DNA of 64,000 nt from Rheinheimera sediminis (GTDB lineage: Bacteria > Pseudomonadota > Gammaproteobacteria > Enterobacterales > Alteromonadaceae), in assembly GCF_004005375.1 (NCBI RefSeq), contig NZ_RZUF01000007.1, positions 1-64,000 on the forward strand, in the 5' to 3' direction. Position 1 is the stretch's first letter. The number at the start of each line of letters is the position of its first letter. Of the stretch, positions 9,147 to 17,679 are shown in pieces. The position numbers were made by a program, and so were the translations under genes. The notes under the pieces are model-generated. The model saw only the letters and a program-made list of their open reading frames with translations. It was not told the DNA's origin and ran no database searches.

Positions 9147-9930
9147 ACCTCAGCTTGCAGACAGTCAGGGCCGCATTCAGCATATAACGCCGGAAAACGC
9201 CAACTGGCAGTATGTAGGTTTTGAAGTAGTGGTACTGGCTGCAGGCGAATCACACTGTTATCAGACCGGCCAACAGGAGCTTTGTGCCGTAATTTTATCC
9301 GGCCAGGCTGATTTGGTGTCATCGACGTTAAGTTTTAAAAATATCGGTGACCGGACTTCAGTATTTGAGCAAAAAGCGCCTTATGCTTTGTACCTGCCAC
9401 CAGTTGACTGGCTGGAGATTACGGCTTTAAGCAATCTGGAAGTGGCCTTGTGTAAAGCACCTGCTAAAGGCGAGTTGCAAGCACGGTTAATTAAGCCTTC
9501 AGACTGTGTTAGTGAAACCAGAGGGCAGGGCACCAATGAGCGGCAAATTTGCAATATTCTATTTGGTAATTTACCGGCAGAACGTTTGCTTATTACTGAA
9601 GTGATTACGCCAGCAGGCCATTGGTCCAGTTATCCACCGCATAAACATGACACAGATGCGTTGCCAACCGAAAGTGCACTGGAAGAAACCTATTACCACA
9701 AGTTGAACCCACAGCAGGGTTTTGCTTTTCAGCGTGTGTACACAGACGACAGACGCATTGATGAAACCATTTGTGTCGAACATAACAGTGTGGTGTTGGT
9801 GCCAGAGGGCTACCACCCAGTCGGTGCGCCGCATGGTTATCAGTTGTATTACTTAAATGTGATGGCAGGACCGCAGCGGCAGTGGGTGTTTCATAATGAC
9901 CCACAACATGACTGGATCATTAAAAAATGA
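9127..9930 (+). CDS. iolB: 5-deoxy-glucuronate isomerase
   Basis: A bicupin enzyme of 267 residues that isomerises 5-deoxy-D-glucuronate to 5-dehydro-2-deoxy-D-gluconate, the substrate of IolC. The C-terminal cupin carries the metal ligands in YPPHKHD with the later Glu of ALEETYYHKL and the His of EGYHPVGAPHGYQ. Length agrees with IolB proteins. The ATG at 9127 has a strong GGGAGAGACAG ribosome site and lies inside the 3' end of the regulator gene, so the two are co-transcribed. A terminator follows at once. iolG (inositol dehydrogenase), iolE and an inositol transporter are not in this window. Confidence 0.93.
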   Translation: MSYLHRKPQLADSQGRIQHITPENANWQYVGFEVVVLAAGESHCYQTGQQELCAVILSGQADLVSSTLSFKNIGDRTSVFEQKAPYALYLPPVDWLEITALSNLEVALCKAPAKGELQARLIKPSDCVSETRGQGTNERQICNILFGNLPAERLLITEVITPAGHWSSYPPHKHDTDALPTESALEETYYHKLNPQQGFAFQRVYTDDRRIDETICVEHNSVVLVPEGYHPVGAPHGYQLYYLNVMAGPQRQWVFHNDPQHDWIIKK

Positions 9931-9954
9931 TGGCGCACAGCGCCAGAAATGTAG

Positions 9955-9978
9955 GGGCGGGGTCTATCCCGCCCTTTT
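9955..9978 (+). terminator. Rho-independent terminator after iolB
   Basis: GGGCGGG (9955-9961) pairs with CCCGCCC (9968-9974) around a six-base loop, followed by TTTT. A smaller hairpin, TGGCGC-ACA-GCGCCA at 9931-9945, precedes it. Confidence 0.75.
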
Positions 9979-9987
9979 GTTGCAGCG

Positions 9988-11028
9988 TCAAGTACGCAGG
10001 TTAGTTGGTGCGCTGGTAGAATCACGCACTATCAACTCGCAATCGTAAATATTGCTTTGATCTTCCGGGGTGACCGCTTCTGGCATAGGTTTACCCTTGA
10101 GTTTGTTGATCAGCATTAATGCAGCCCGGTAGCCAATGGTGGCGATTGGCTGGCGCATGGTGGTCAGGTTAGGCCAGACTTTGGTGGTCAGTGAAATATC
10201 ATCAATGCCACAAATCGACAATTCTTCCGGTACCTTAATGCCTCTGCTGTGCGCTTCGTACAATACCCCAGCCGCCATTTCATCGTTAGCGGCCAGAATA
10301 GCAGTAGGTCGCGGCACTTTGCTCAGCAAGGTGGCGGCAGCATCAATACCTGATTGATACGTGTAATAGCCTTGTACTATCAGAGCTTCATTCACCGACA
10401 AACCCTGGTCGGCAAAAGCTTTGCGAAAGCCAGTTTCAACACGGCGGCTTGACTCCTGATCCGGATGACCCAACACAAAAGCTATCTCTTTATGACGCAA
10501 ACGCAGCAGGTAACTGGTCATTTCGCAGGCGGCTTTGACGCCATTAAAACCTACACTGTCTCCACAGCCCTGATTTTTCGGACCTATACGGATATAACAG
10601 ACTTTTTTACGGTCCAGCATATCCAGCAAATCCTGCTTATCACTTAAAGGCGGCACTAAAATCAGACCGTCAGCCAGGGTGTTATCTATAAACTCTTCAA
10701 TTTCATTGACCAAGCCTGGTGAGCGGTAACGGCAGTCGTATAAAAACAAGCCCATATGCTCTTCGCTGCAGCATTGCAAAATACCTTTTTGCAGTTTCTG
10801 TAAATAACCAGGACTAGGGTTGTCTGCCAGCAGGGCGATAAACAAGGAGCGGTTTTTCGCCAACGCCATACCCAGCGGATTACGTTTAAAGCCCAATTGA
10901 TTAATGACGGCCATCACTTTGTCGCGGGTTTCAACCGACACGTTGATCTCGTTATTGATCACCCTGGACACAGTTTTTTTCGAGACGCCAGCAAAGCGTG
11001 CTACATCATTGATGGTGACGGAAGACAT
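9988..11028 (-). CDS. LacI family transcriptional regulator, probable glucuronate/oligosaccharide regulator
   Basis: A regulator of 346 residues with the N-terminal LacI helix-turn-helix (TINDVARFAGVSKKTVSRVI) followed by the hinge region and a periplasmic-binding-protein-like effector domain. It is transcribed away from uxaC. The gap between them holds a 38-bp perfect palindrome centred on TTGACACCGGTGTCAA, a typical LacI-type even palindrome with central CG. The same site recurs before the ABC transporter/Gfo-Idh pair and the 36-kb TonB receptor. I infer that this protein represses all of them and itself, with an inducer derived from glucuronate or a glucuronate-containing sugar. The second LacI gene of the window has its own different operator, which makes this pairing the simplest. 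Confidence 0.9.
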   Translation of the reverse strand: MSSVTINDVARFAGVSKKTVSRVINNEINVSVETRDKVMAVINQLGFKRNPLGMALAKNRSLFIALLADNPSPGYLQKLQKGILQCCSEEHMGLFLYDCRYRSPGLVNEIEEFIDNTLADGLILVPPLSDKQDLLDMLDRKKVCYIRIGPKNQGCGDSVGFNGVKAACEMTSYLLRLRHKEIAFVLGHPDQESSRRVETGFRKAFADQGLSVNEALIVQGYYTYQSGIDAAATLLSKVPRPTAILAANDEMAAGVLYEAHSRGIKVPEELSICGIDDISLTTKVWPNLTTMRQPIATIGYRAALMLINKLKGKPMPEAVTPEDQSNIYDCELIVRDSTSAPTNLRT

Positions 11029-11201
11029 TATTCTGAGATACTCCTTAGCAGGAAAATCAATAAGGTTCGCAAAAAAATATAATAACGAGCCGCAGTATAT
11101 AGCAACAGTATGTCATTTGTTTTTATGCTTATTGTTTTTATTAGTGAATTTGCGCTGTATTGCTCCAAAATCGGGCTCAGCAAACTTTATTTCAGTATAG
11201 C

Positions 11202-11239
11202 TATAATGCAAATTGACACCGGTGTCAATTTGCATTATA
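11202..11239. promoter_or_regulatory. 38-bp perfect palindrome: LacI operator overlapping two opposed promoters
   Basis: TATAATGCAAATTGACACC (11202-11220) is followed by its exact reverse complement (11221-11239). The core operator is TTGACACCGGTGTCAA (11213-11228). On the plus strand TTGACA (11213-11218), a 17-base spacer and TATAAA (11236-11241) form a near-consensus sigma-70 promoter for uxaC. On the minus strand TTGACA (11228-11223), 17 bases and TATAGC (11205-11200) form a promoter for the lacI gene. A bound repressor would cover both -35 boxes. Confidence 0.8.
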
Positions 11240-11323
11240 AATTCTGCCAACAGTCGCAGTCCGGCATTTGTGCAGTACTGTAAATTTCCTTTTATCTATC
11301 CAAGCTCAGAGGCCTGCTGATTT

Positions 11324-12754
11324 ATGCCTGCCAAACTTCATTTGCATCCGGATCGTTTGTTTTCAAGTCATGGGGTTGAACGTGATATCGCCAGGCGTTT
11401 GTATCAGCAGGTAGCAGATTTGCCTATCGTCAGCCCGCACGGTCATACCGACCCGTCCTGGTTTGCGTTAAATCAGCCCTTTGAGAACCCAACCGAGCTG
11501 TTAATTAAGCCGGATCACTATGTGTTTCGCATGCTGTACAGCCAGGGCGTCAGTCTGGAGCAACTCGGGCTACGTCGTCGTGATGGCGTACCAATAGAGC
11601 AGGATCCGGAAAAAATCTGGCAGATTTTTGCCGAGCATTTCCCGTTGTTTCATGGCACACCGTCCAGCTTGTGGCTGAATCACACCTTTGTGAATACCTT
11701 TGGTATTGATGTGAAACTAAATAAACAGACGGCCAGTCATTATTATCAGGTGATCAACGATGCGCTGCAGACGCCGGACTTTTTACCACGCCGCTTATTT
11801 GAGCGTTACAACATTGAAGTGATTGCCACCACTGAATGCGCCACAGACGATTTGGCTTATCACCAGCAGATCAGGAATTCAGGCTGGCAGGGCAAGGTGA
11901 TCACGGCCTTCAGGCCAGATGGAGTGATCGACCCTGAGCATGAGCAGTTTCAGAGCCGCTTAACTAAACTGAGTCAAATCACAGATTTAGATTGCCGCAA
12001 TTATGATCAGTACATCACTGCTTTACGCCAGCGTCGTGCTTTTTTCAAAGAAATGGGCGCCACTTCAACCGACCATGGCCATCCAACAGCGCAAACGGCG
12101 GATTTAACGGACGCGCAAGCGCGCAGCTTATTTGACCGTATTGTGAATTCTGGGGTAAGTAAAACAGACGTCAGCGCAGCAGATGCCGAATTATTCCGCG
12201 CTCATATGCTGGTGAAAATGGCAGAAATGTCACTGGACGATGGCCTGGTGATGCAGCTGCACCCTGGATCATTCCGTAATCACAATGATCAGCTATTCCG
12301 TGTATTTGGCCGGGATAAAGGCGCAGATATTCCGCAAAGTATCGAATATGTCAAAGCACTCAAGCCGTTACTGGACAAGTTTGGTAATAACAAAGATTTA
12401 AGCCTGATTTTATTTACGCTGGACGAAACCACCTACAGCCGCGAACTGGCGCCTTTGGCCGGGCATTATCCTTGCCTGAAACTGGGCCCGGCCTGGTGGT
12501 TCCATGACAGCCCTGAGGGCATGATTCGGTTCCGCCGGCAGACCACCGAAACCGCAGGTTTTTATAATACAGTAGGTTTTAATGACGACACCCGCGCCTT
12601 TTTATCTATTCCGGCGCGGCACAACGTAGCGCGGCGGATGGATGCAGTCTATTTGGCTGAACTTGTTACTCGGCATATGCTGGACGAAGACGATGCCGCC
12701 GTGATTGCCAGAGACCTGGCCTACGGACTGGCGAAAAAAGCTTATCAATTGTAA
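11324..12754 (+). CDS. uxaC: Glucuronate isomerase (uronate isomerase)
   Basis: A 476-residue amidohydrolase-fold enzyme that converts D-glucuronate to D-fructuronate (and galacturonate to tagaturonate), in the cytoplasm. The metal-site motif SPHGHTDPSWFA near residue 38, the VIATTECATDD segment, LHPGSFRNHN and FTLDETTYSREL match UxaC throughout, and length equals the E. coli enzyme within a few residues. The ATG at 11324 is preceded by AGAGG. It is the first gene of a plus-strand operon with uxuB (11 bases downstream) and a ThuA-like gene, driven by the operator-promoter at 11202-11239. No galacturonate-branch gene (uxaA, uxaB) is present, so the glucuronate branch is favoured. Confidence 0.95.
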   Translation: MPAKLHLHPDRLFSSHGVERDIARRLYQQVADLPIVSPHGHTDPSWFALNQPFENPTELLIKPDHYVFRMLYSQGVSLEQLGLRRRDGVPIEQDPEKIWQIFAEHFPLFHGTPSSLWLNHTFVNTFGIDVKLNKQTASHYYQVINDALQTPDFLPRRLFERYNIEVIATTECATDDLAYHQQIRNSGWQGKVITAFRPDGVIDPEHEQFQSRLTKLSQITDLDCRNYDQYITALRQRRAFFKEMGATSTDHGHPTAQTADLTDAQARSLFDRIVNSGVSKTDVSAADAELFRAHMLVKMAEMSLDDGLVMQLHPGSFRNHNDQLFRVFGRDKGADIPQSIEYVKALKPLLDKFGNNKDLSLILFTLDETTYSRELAPLAGHYPCLKLGPAWWFHDSPEGMIRFRRQTTETAGFYNTVGFNDDTRAFLSIPARHNVARRMDAVYLAELVTRHMLDEDDAAVIARDLAYGLAKKAYQL

Positions 12755-12765
12755 GGGGTAACAGC

Positions 12766-14328
12766 GTGACTGAACCTGCAGTAACTTATCCACTTTTATC
12801 AGCCGCTACGTGCCCACAGCAGGTTGCGCCTGATCGTGACAGCAACATACGCATAGTACATTTGGGCATAGGCGCTTTTCACCGCGCCCATCAGGCCTTT
12901 TACACTGAACAAGTGATGCAACAAACAGCAGAGCGCAATTGGATGATTGCTGGTGTGTCGTTGCGATCAAGCGCTGTTGCACAGCAACTGAACCCGCAAC
13001 AAGGGCTTTATACGCTGGTCACCAGCTCAGCGGCGGGCATGCAGCAACAACTGGTCCAGTCTGTGGCTAAAGTGCTGGTTGCGCCTGAAGATCCAAAGGC
13101 TGTGATTGAACTGATGGCCTCGCCGGAAGTAGCGATATTTTCTTTAACGGTTACGGAAAAAGGTTATTGCCTGAATCCGGCTACCGGAGATCTCGATTTA
13201 ACTCACGCCGATATTCAGCACGACTTAAGCCATTTAGCTGCGCCAAAAACAGCCATTGGTTATCTGGTGGCGGCCTTGCAGCAGCGTTTTGTCCGTAAGC
13301 TCAAGCCTGTCACTGTGATCAGCTGCGATAATATTTCGCAAAACGGCAAAACTCTGGCGCGGCTGGTACAGCAGTTTGCAGCGAAGATTGACGCTGAACT
13401 GGCGGGTTGGATTGCAAGCAGTATCGCTTTTCCGGATTCGATGGTCGACCGCATAGTGCCAGCCACTACAGAGCAGGACATGCTGGACCTTGCCGCCGAC
13501 ACTGGCTATCTGGACAAGGCTATGGTGAAAACCGAAAGCTACAGCCAATGGGTGCTGGAAGATCATTTCTCGTCTGAACGGCCGGCATGGGAAAAAGCCG
13601 GAGTGATGCTGGTGAAAGATGTTGCACCTTTTGAGCAAGCAAAACTGCGCTTACTGAATGGGGCCCATTCGGCTCTGGCTTATCTGGGTGCAGTCGCAGG
13701 CTACAGTTATGTGCATCAGGTGGTAGCCGACCCGGTGTTTTTACGTTACCTGCGCCATTTAATGCGCAACGAGCTGATGCCTACCTTACAGGCGCCGCAA
13801 GGGCTGGATTTAGCCACGTATATTGACGCCTTGTTAAAGCGTTTTGCCAATCCGGCTTTAATGCACCGTACCATGCAAATTGCGATGGATGGCTCGCAAA
13901 AAATTCCACCGCGGTTATTGGCTGCGGCTCAAATCAGGCTGGATAAAGGCCAGAGCGTCGATGCAATCTGCTTTGCTGTAGCAGGCTGGTTGCGCTTTAG
14001 CATGGGCTTTGATGCTAAAGGCGATACGCTGGAGGTGTCCGATCCGCTGGCTGATCTGTTGATGCAAATCCGCCTGGTGCATTGGGATCATATAGACGAG
14101 CTGGTGGGGCAGTACCTGGCGGTGAGCCAGGTTTTTCCGGCGGCTTTAAGTGGGTCTGTACTGTTTCGCAACAGGCTGACTTATTGGCTAAGCTATATTC
14201 TCGCCAACGGTGTGCCGACCGCTTTGCAAAGTTTATTATTAGAAGTTCAGGATTATTCAGCGGCGCCGCGCCTTGCTTCAGAGCTGACTTCAGATCTGGT
14301 ATCAGCGCACGCCGGGAGAGCAAAATGA
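12766..14328 (+). CDS. uxuB: Fructuronate reductase (mannitol dehydrogenase family)
   Basis: A long-chain polyol dehydrogenase of 520 residues that reduces D-fructuronate to D-mannonate with NADH. The N-terminal Rossmann part contains IVHLGIGAFHRAHQAFY. The C-terminal catalytic part contains the family motif KLRLLNGAHSALAYLG, with the Lys, Asn and His of the active site. It is somewhat longer than E. coli UxuB. Translation starts at a GTG (12766) behind AAGGGGT; there is no upstream ATG. It follows uxaC closely and overlaps the ThuA-like gene by four bases. Its product, mannonate, is the substrate of ManD encoded at 30255 under a different regulator. Confidence 0.92.
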   Translation: MTEPAVTYPLLSAATCPQQVAPDRDSNIRIVHLGIGAFHRAHQAFYTEQVMQQTAERNWMIAGVSLRSSAVAQQLNPQQGLYTLVTSSAAGMQQQLVQSVAKVLVAPEDPKAVIELMASPEVAIFSLTVTEKGYCLNPATGDLDLTHADIQHDLSHLAAPKTAIGYLVAALQQRFVRKLKPVTVISCDNISQNGKTLARLVQQFAAKIDAELAGWIASSIAFPDSMVDRIVPATTEQDMLDLAADTGYLDKAMVKTESYSQWVLEDHFSSERPAWEKAGVMLVKDVAPFEQAKLRLLNGAHSALAYLGAVAGYSYVHQVVADPVFLRYLRHLMRNELMPTLQAPQGLDLATYIDALLKRFANPALMHRTMQIAMDGSQKIPPRLLAAAQIRLDKGQSVDAICFAVAGWLRFSMGFDAKGDTLEVSDPLADLLMQIRLVHWDHIDELVGQYLAVSQVFPAALSGSVLFRNRLTYWLSYILANGVPTALQSLLLEVQDYSAAPRLASELTSDLVSAHAGRAK

Positions 14329-15125
14329 TTAAAGTCACAGTCTGGAATGAATGCCGCCACGAAAAAGAAGATGCGGACGTGCAGGAAGTGTATCCGGAAA
14401 CCATAGGCGGCTGTATCGTCAACCAGTTGCAACCTTATGGTTTTGATTTGACGCTTGCCACCCTGGACGACCCGGAGCAAGGCTGGCCAGCTGAACGTAT
14501 TGCCGAAACCGAAGTCGCCATCTGGTGGGGCCACAGATACCATGACGAGCTGGACGATGCGCTAATCGACAAATTGCAGGCAAGGGTACTGGCTGGTATG
14601 GGCCTGATCGTGCTGCACAGCGGTCATCACGCCAAACTGTTTAAACGCCTGATGGGCACCAGCTGTAATTTAAGCTGGCGTGAAGCAGAAGGGGGCGAGC
14701 GGGAGCGGGTTTGGTGTTTAAAACCAGCTCATCCTATTGCCTACAATATTCCACCGCAAATCGAGCTGCCGCAGTCCGAAATGTACGGCGAACCTTTTGA
14801 TATCCCGGACCCGGACGAGCTGATTTTTAACTCCTGGTATCAGGGCGGTGAAGTGCTGCGCAGTGGTTGTACTTTTAGCCGGGGCCGAGGCCGGATTTTC
14901 TTCTTCGCGCCAGGCCACGAAACCTTTCCTATTTATCGCAATGAACACATTACGCAAATTCTGGCCAACGCCATTCAATGGGCACATCAGCCACATACCA
15001 GCGGCTGGATGATGGGCAACTGGGGACGACCAGTGCCGCTGGAAGAAGGCGCACCCAAACAAACCTACTTTAAAAAGCCCCGCAAACTGATGTTGGCGGA
15101 AAAGGCAGCGAAGAAGGATAAGTAA
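14325..15125 (+). CDS. ThuA-like (trehalose utilisation family) protein in the glucuronate operon
   Basis: A 266-residue protein of the ThuA fold, a class I glutamine amidotransferase-like domain found in disaccharide pathways. Segments such as VTVWNECRHEKED at the N terminus, TEVAIWWGHRYHDE, GLIVLHSGHHAKLFKRL and RIFFFAPGHETFPIY are typical. No signal peptide is visible, so it acts in the cytoplasm. I place the start at the ATG at 14325, which overlaps the uxuB stop as ATGA; longer in-frame reading only overlaps uxuB. ThuA proteins are tied to 3-keto-disaccharide pathways in rhizobia, but their exact reaction is poorly defined. Being coupled to uxuB suggests handling of a glucuronate-containing oligosaccharide or a keto-uronide. 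Confidence 0.85.
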   Translation: MIKVTVWNECRHEKEDADVQEVYPETIGGCIVNQLQPYGFDLTLATLDDPEQGWPAERIAETEVAIWWGHRYHDELDDALIDKLQARVLAGMGLIVLHSGHHAKLFKRLMGTSCNLSWREAEGGERERVWCLKPAHPIAYNIPPQIELPQSEMYGEPFDIPDPDELIFNSWYQGGEVLRSGCTFSRGRGRIFFFAPGHETFPIYRNEHITQILANAIQWAHQPHTSGWMMGNWGRPVPLEEGAPKQTYFKKPRKLMLAEKAAKKDK

Positions 15126-15130
15126 GCAGT

Positions 15131-15167
15131 AGGGTCAGGCACGGGGTCCGGCACAGTGCCTGACCCT
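15131..15167. repeat. Long GC-rich inverted repeat after the thuA-like gene
   Basis: AGGGTCAGGCAC (15131-15142) pairs perfectly with GTGCCTGACCCT (15156-15167) around 13 bases. No T-tract follows on either strand, so it may be a rho-independent terminator of poor form or a dispersed palindromic element. Similar GTCAGGG/CTGACCC hairpins occur at about 20237-20267 and 38970-38994. Confidence 0.6.
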
Positions 15168-15179
15168 GGGAGTTGCAGA

Positions 15180-15521
15180 TCAGCTAGTGTGATGTGCAGC
15201 ATAGATCCAGGCTGTTTTACCTGACTTTAGCACTGCAGCGACCCGCACATAGTCATCCACTTCATAATCGTCCGCCTGGGCCAGTTCCTGCTCTGTAATT
15301 TCAAACACAGTGCCTGCAACTTCATCCTGCGGATCACCGCTAAAACGTAAAATCGGATGAAAAGCTTTACCGCTTTCACGCAAAACACGCTCGTCGGTAA
15401 TTTCAATTTCGCCCACCACATAGCCTTGCAAGCTATCTTTGCTTCCCGTCAGCTCACGGCCAAAATTAGCCAGCTGCACTTGCTTTTGCTGCAAGGTTCC
15501 ATACGAAAATAACAGTGGCAT
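15180..15521 (-). CDS. Gamma-glutamylcyclotransferase-like (AIG2/GGCT family) protein
   Basis: A small cytoplasmic protein of 113 residues. The N terminus LLFSYGTLQQKQVQLANF carries the YGTL signature of the GGCT fold, and the acidic run EQELAQADDYEVDDYVR holds the conserved region after the catalytic Glu of the AIG2 group. I chose the ATG at 15521 because GGGAG lies just upstream; an upstream in-frame start would add 25 residues that overlap the preceding gene. The family acts on gamma-glutamyl amines or glutathione-related peptides, but many members have no assigned substrate. It lies 43 bases downstream of the HELVH gene and may share its transcript. Confidence 0.8.
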   Translation of the reverse strand: MPLLFSYGTLQQKQVQLANFGRELTGSKDSLQGYVVGEIEITDERVLRESGKAFHPILRFSGDPQDEVAGTVFEITEQELAQADDYEVDDYVRVAAVLKSGKTAWIYAAHHTS

Positions 15522-15564
15522 AGTTGCTCTCCCAGTCTGGTGTTTGTGCTCAGGTGTGGCCGGC

Positions 15565-16095
15565 TCAGCGCCCGCGGTATTTTTCGTTGGCCGCAAAAGC
15601 TTCCACTTCTAACGGAGAGTTTTCATAGCCATATGTGACTAAATCGGCAAAATGCTGCGTGATCACCTGCTGCAAGTCCGAGCGTTCAATTTGCAGAACG
15701 TGCACCAGTTCATGTGCCAACTGTGGTGTTGTCAAAGGGTAGCCACGCCGCACGTAAATGGCATAGCCAAACACCTGCGCGTTATTCACTATTCCTTCGC
15801 CAATAAAGCCCAGCGCTTCGCCAACCGTTGTCAGCATTAAATTGTCATAAGGGAAAGGCACACTGTCTACATAAACCAGCCTGACCTTTTCCGGATGTTT
15901 TATGCCTATTTCCCGGGCGAGCAGCAGTTGTTTTGTATCTAAAGGCTCGCCAGTTTGCACACCGGCCTGCTCTGTTGCTTTTGCCCATTCAATGTAAGGC
16001 GGCAGTACCAAAGCCGATACCAACTGCTGCTGAAAGGTAAGCAGGCCTGCTACTACAGCCAGAATAAAGCCAACAGCAACTATCCATATTCTCAT
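15565..16095 (-). CDS. Membrane-anchored putative zinc metallopeptidase with HELVH motif
   Basis: A protein of 176 residues with one N-terminal hydrophobic segment (IWIVAVGFILAVVAGLLTF) and otherwise polar sequence, so probably anchored in the inner membrane with its domain in the periplasm. LAHELVHVLQIER near residue 128 is an HExxH zinc motif, and a Glu about 35 residues later in NSPLEVEAFAANE could be the third ligand, as in gluzincin-like peptidases. I do not recognise a named family. It sits between the M20 peptidase and the GGCT-like gene on the same strand, 27 bases after the M20 stop, so a common operon of peptide-handling genes is possible. Confidence 0.65.
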   Translation of the reverse strand: MRIWIVAVGFILAVVAGLLTFQQQLVSALVLPPYIEWAKATEQAGVQTGEPLDTKQLLLAREIGIKHPEKVRLVYVDSVPFPYDNLMLTTVGEALGFIGEGIVNNAQVFGYAIYVRRGYPLTTPQLAHELVHVLQIERSDLQQVITQHFADLVTYGYENSPLEVEAFAANEKYRGR

Positions 16096-16122
16096 CTCAA
16101 TCTCTCACTCATTCAGCCTGTT

Positions 16123-17679
16123 TCAGTAGGGGGTTTGTAACAAAGTCAGCAAGGTTTTCATACCATCTATATAGTGACCAATGCGCAGGTTTTCGTCGAA
16201 ACTATGCTGGTTATTGTCGGGGTTCACCAGCGGCAGTATGACAAAAGGCACCTGCAAGGCACCCACCAGTTGCTGCGTTGGCAAGCTGCCGCCCATCATC
16301 CGGACGCGCACTACCTTCGCATTATTTTGTTTAAGCACCCCATACACCCAGTTACCAAGCGGCGAATCCATCGCTGTGCGGGCTGCGTCACCGCCAGCGC
16401 CTGGGGTTAGCGAGGCAATTTTATTTTGTGTTGAACGTTCGCTATCTGTGGGTTCACCTTGAGTTAAATACCAGCCCTGAGCGCGTAAATGCTGTTCCAG
16501 CAGAGCTGTTAAATAGGCAGAATCTGCCTCAGGCGTGGTGCGCAGGTCCAGTTCGGCCACTGCCTGATGCGGAATAATATTGGCGGCTTTATCGCCGACA
16601 GCTGCCGCTTGCATACCGCGGATATTCAATGAGGGGTATTGCAATGCTTCCTGATAATTGCTGCCAACAGCGTCAGGCTTTGCAATACCGGTGCGCTTAC
16701 GCAGTGCGACTTCGTCATCTGGCACATCGGCCAACACCTTTAGCTCTGCAGCTGTAAGTTTCACCTTGTCGTAATAACCAGCGACTGTGACGCGGCCATT
16801 ATCGTCTTTCATACTGGCGAGCAGGGCAGCGAGGCGCTGGGCCGGGTTCGGCACATAGTTACCATAATGGCCGCTGTGCAGCGGAAGTTTTGGGCCATAT
16901 ACAGTCAGCGTCAAACTGGTGGCACCCCTATTTCCAAACACCAGCGTGGGCTGGTTTGTTTGATGCTGCGGGCCATCCAGTATTAAAAGGCCATCAGAGC
17001 TTAATAAAGCGGCATTGGCTTTGGCAATGGCATTAATAGTGGGGGAGCCTTTTTCTTCTTCACTGTCGAGCAGTACTTTGACATTAAATTCAGGCGAAAG
17101 TCCGGCCGCTTTCATCGCGTCGAATGTCGCCAGCAGCATCATAATCGGGCCTTTATCGTCAGCCGCAGCGCGGGCGAAAACCCTTAGTTCCGGGTCCAGC
17201 GGCTGTTGTTGCAGTGCTTTTTGATCCACTTCAAGCCACTGGCCTTGGGCATCACGCTTTTTCACCACAGCCTGCCATGGGCTGGCCTGTGCCCACTGTT
17301 CCGGCAGCACAGGCTGACCGTCCAGATGCATATAAAATAAAATGGTTTTTGCATCAGGCTTTAGGCTTTTATATTCGGCAAATAGCAGAGGTTTACCGTT
17401 ATTTGGCAACTGCTGAGTTTTAAAGCCACGCCGGGTAAAAGCCTGCGCCAGCCAATCGGTATTTTTCTGAATATCAGGGGCAACAGCTGCATCATTTGGC
17501 AGCGCCAGTAATTCGAAATATTCGGCAAAACTGGCTTGCGCGACCTTGAGTATCAAAGTGTCAGTGACTGCTGTGCCGGAGACCTCCTGGGTATTGGCAA
17601 GTGGCTGTGCCGAAATAACACCGCTAAAGCCCAATAAGGTGCAGGCCAATAGAATTCTATGAAACTGGGCTTTGAGCAT
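16123..17679 (-). CDS. Secreted M20/M25/M40 family metallopeptidase
   Basis: A di-zinc exopeptidase-type protein of 518 residues with a signal peptide (ILLACTLLGFSGVISA). Metal-site motifs appear in order: FYMHLDGQP with the first His-Asp, ARAAADDKGP with the bridging Asp, LLDSEEEKGSP with the catalytic Glu pair, and a C-terminal NPDNNQHSFDENLR with a final His. A dimerisation domain lies between (FGNRGATSLTLTVYG onward). The family cleaves dipeptides or acylated amino acids. I chose the ATG at 17679, preceded by AGGAAAACAACC and starting the signal peptide; an upstream in-frame start would add seven residues. It heads a minus-strand group with the HELVH and GGCT-like genes. Confidence 0.88.
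   Translation of the reverse strand: MLKAQFHRILLACTLLGFSGVISAQPLANTQEVSGTAVTDTLILKVAQASFAEYFELLALPNDAAVAPDIQKNTDWLAQAFTRRGFKTQQLPNNGKPLLFAEYKSLKPDAKTILFYMHLDGQPVLPEQWAQASPWQAVVKKRDAQGQWLEVDQKALQQQPLDPELRVFARAAADDKGPIMMLLATFDAMKAAGLSPEFNVKVLLDSEEEKGSPTINAIAKANAALLSSDGLLILDGPQHQTNQPTLVFGNRGATSLTLTVYGPKLPLHSGHYGNYVPNPAQRLAALLASMKDDNGRVTVAGYYDKVKLTAAELKVLADVPDDEVALRKRTGIAKPDAVGSNYQEALQYPSLNIRGMQAAAVGDKAANIIPHQAVAELDLRTTPEADSAYLTALLEQHLRAQGWYLTQGEPTDSERSTQNKIASLTPGAGGDAARTAMDSPLGNWVYGVLKQNNAKVVRVRMMGGSLPTQQLVGALQVPFVILPLVNPDNNQHSFDENLRIGHYIDGMKTLLTLLQTPY

Noticed and set aside
15131-15167. Inverted repeat as a standard rho-independent terminator
   Set aside because: No T-tract on either strand; listed as a repeat instead.
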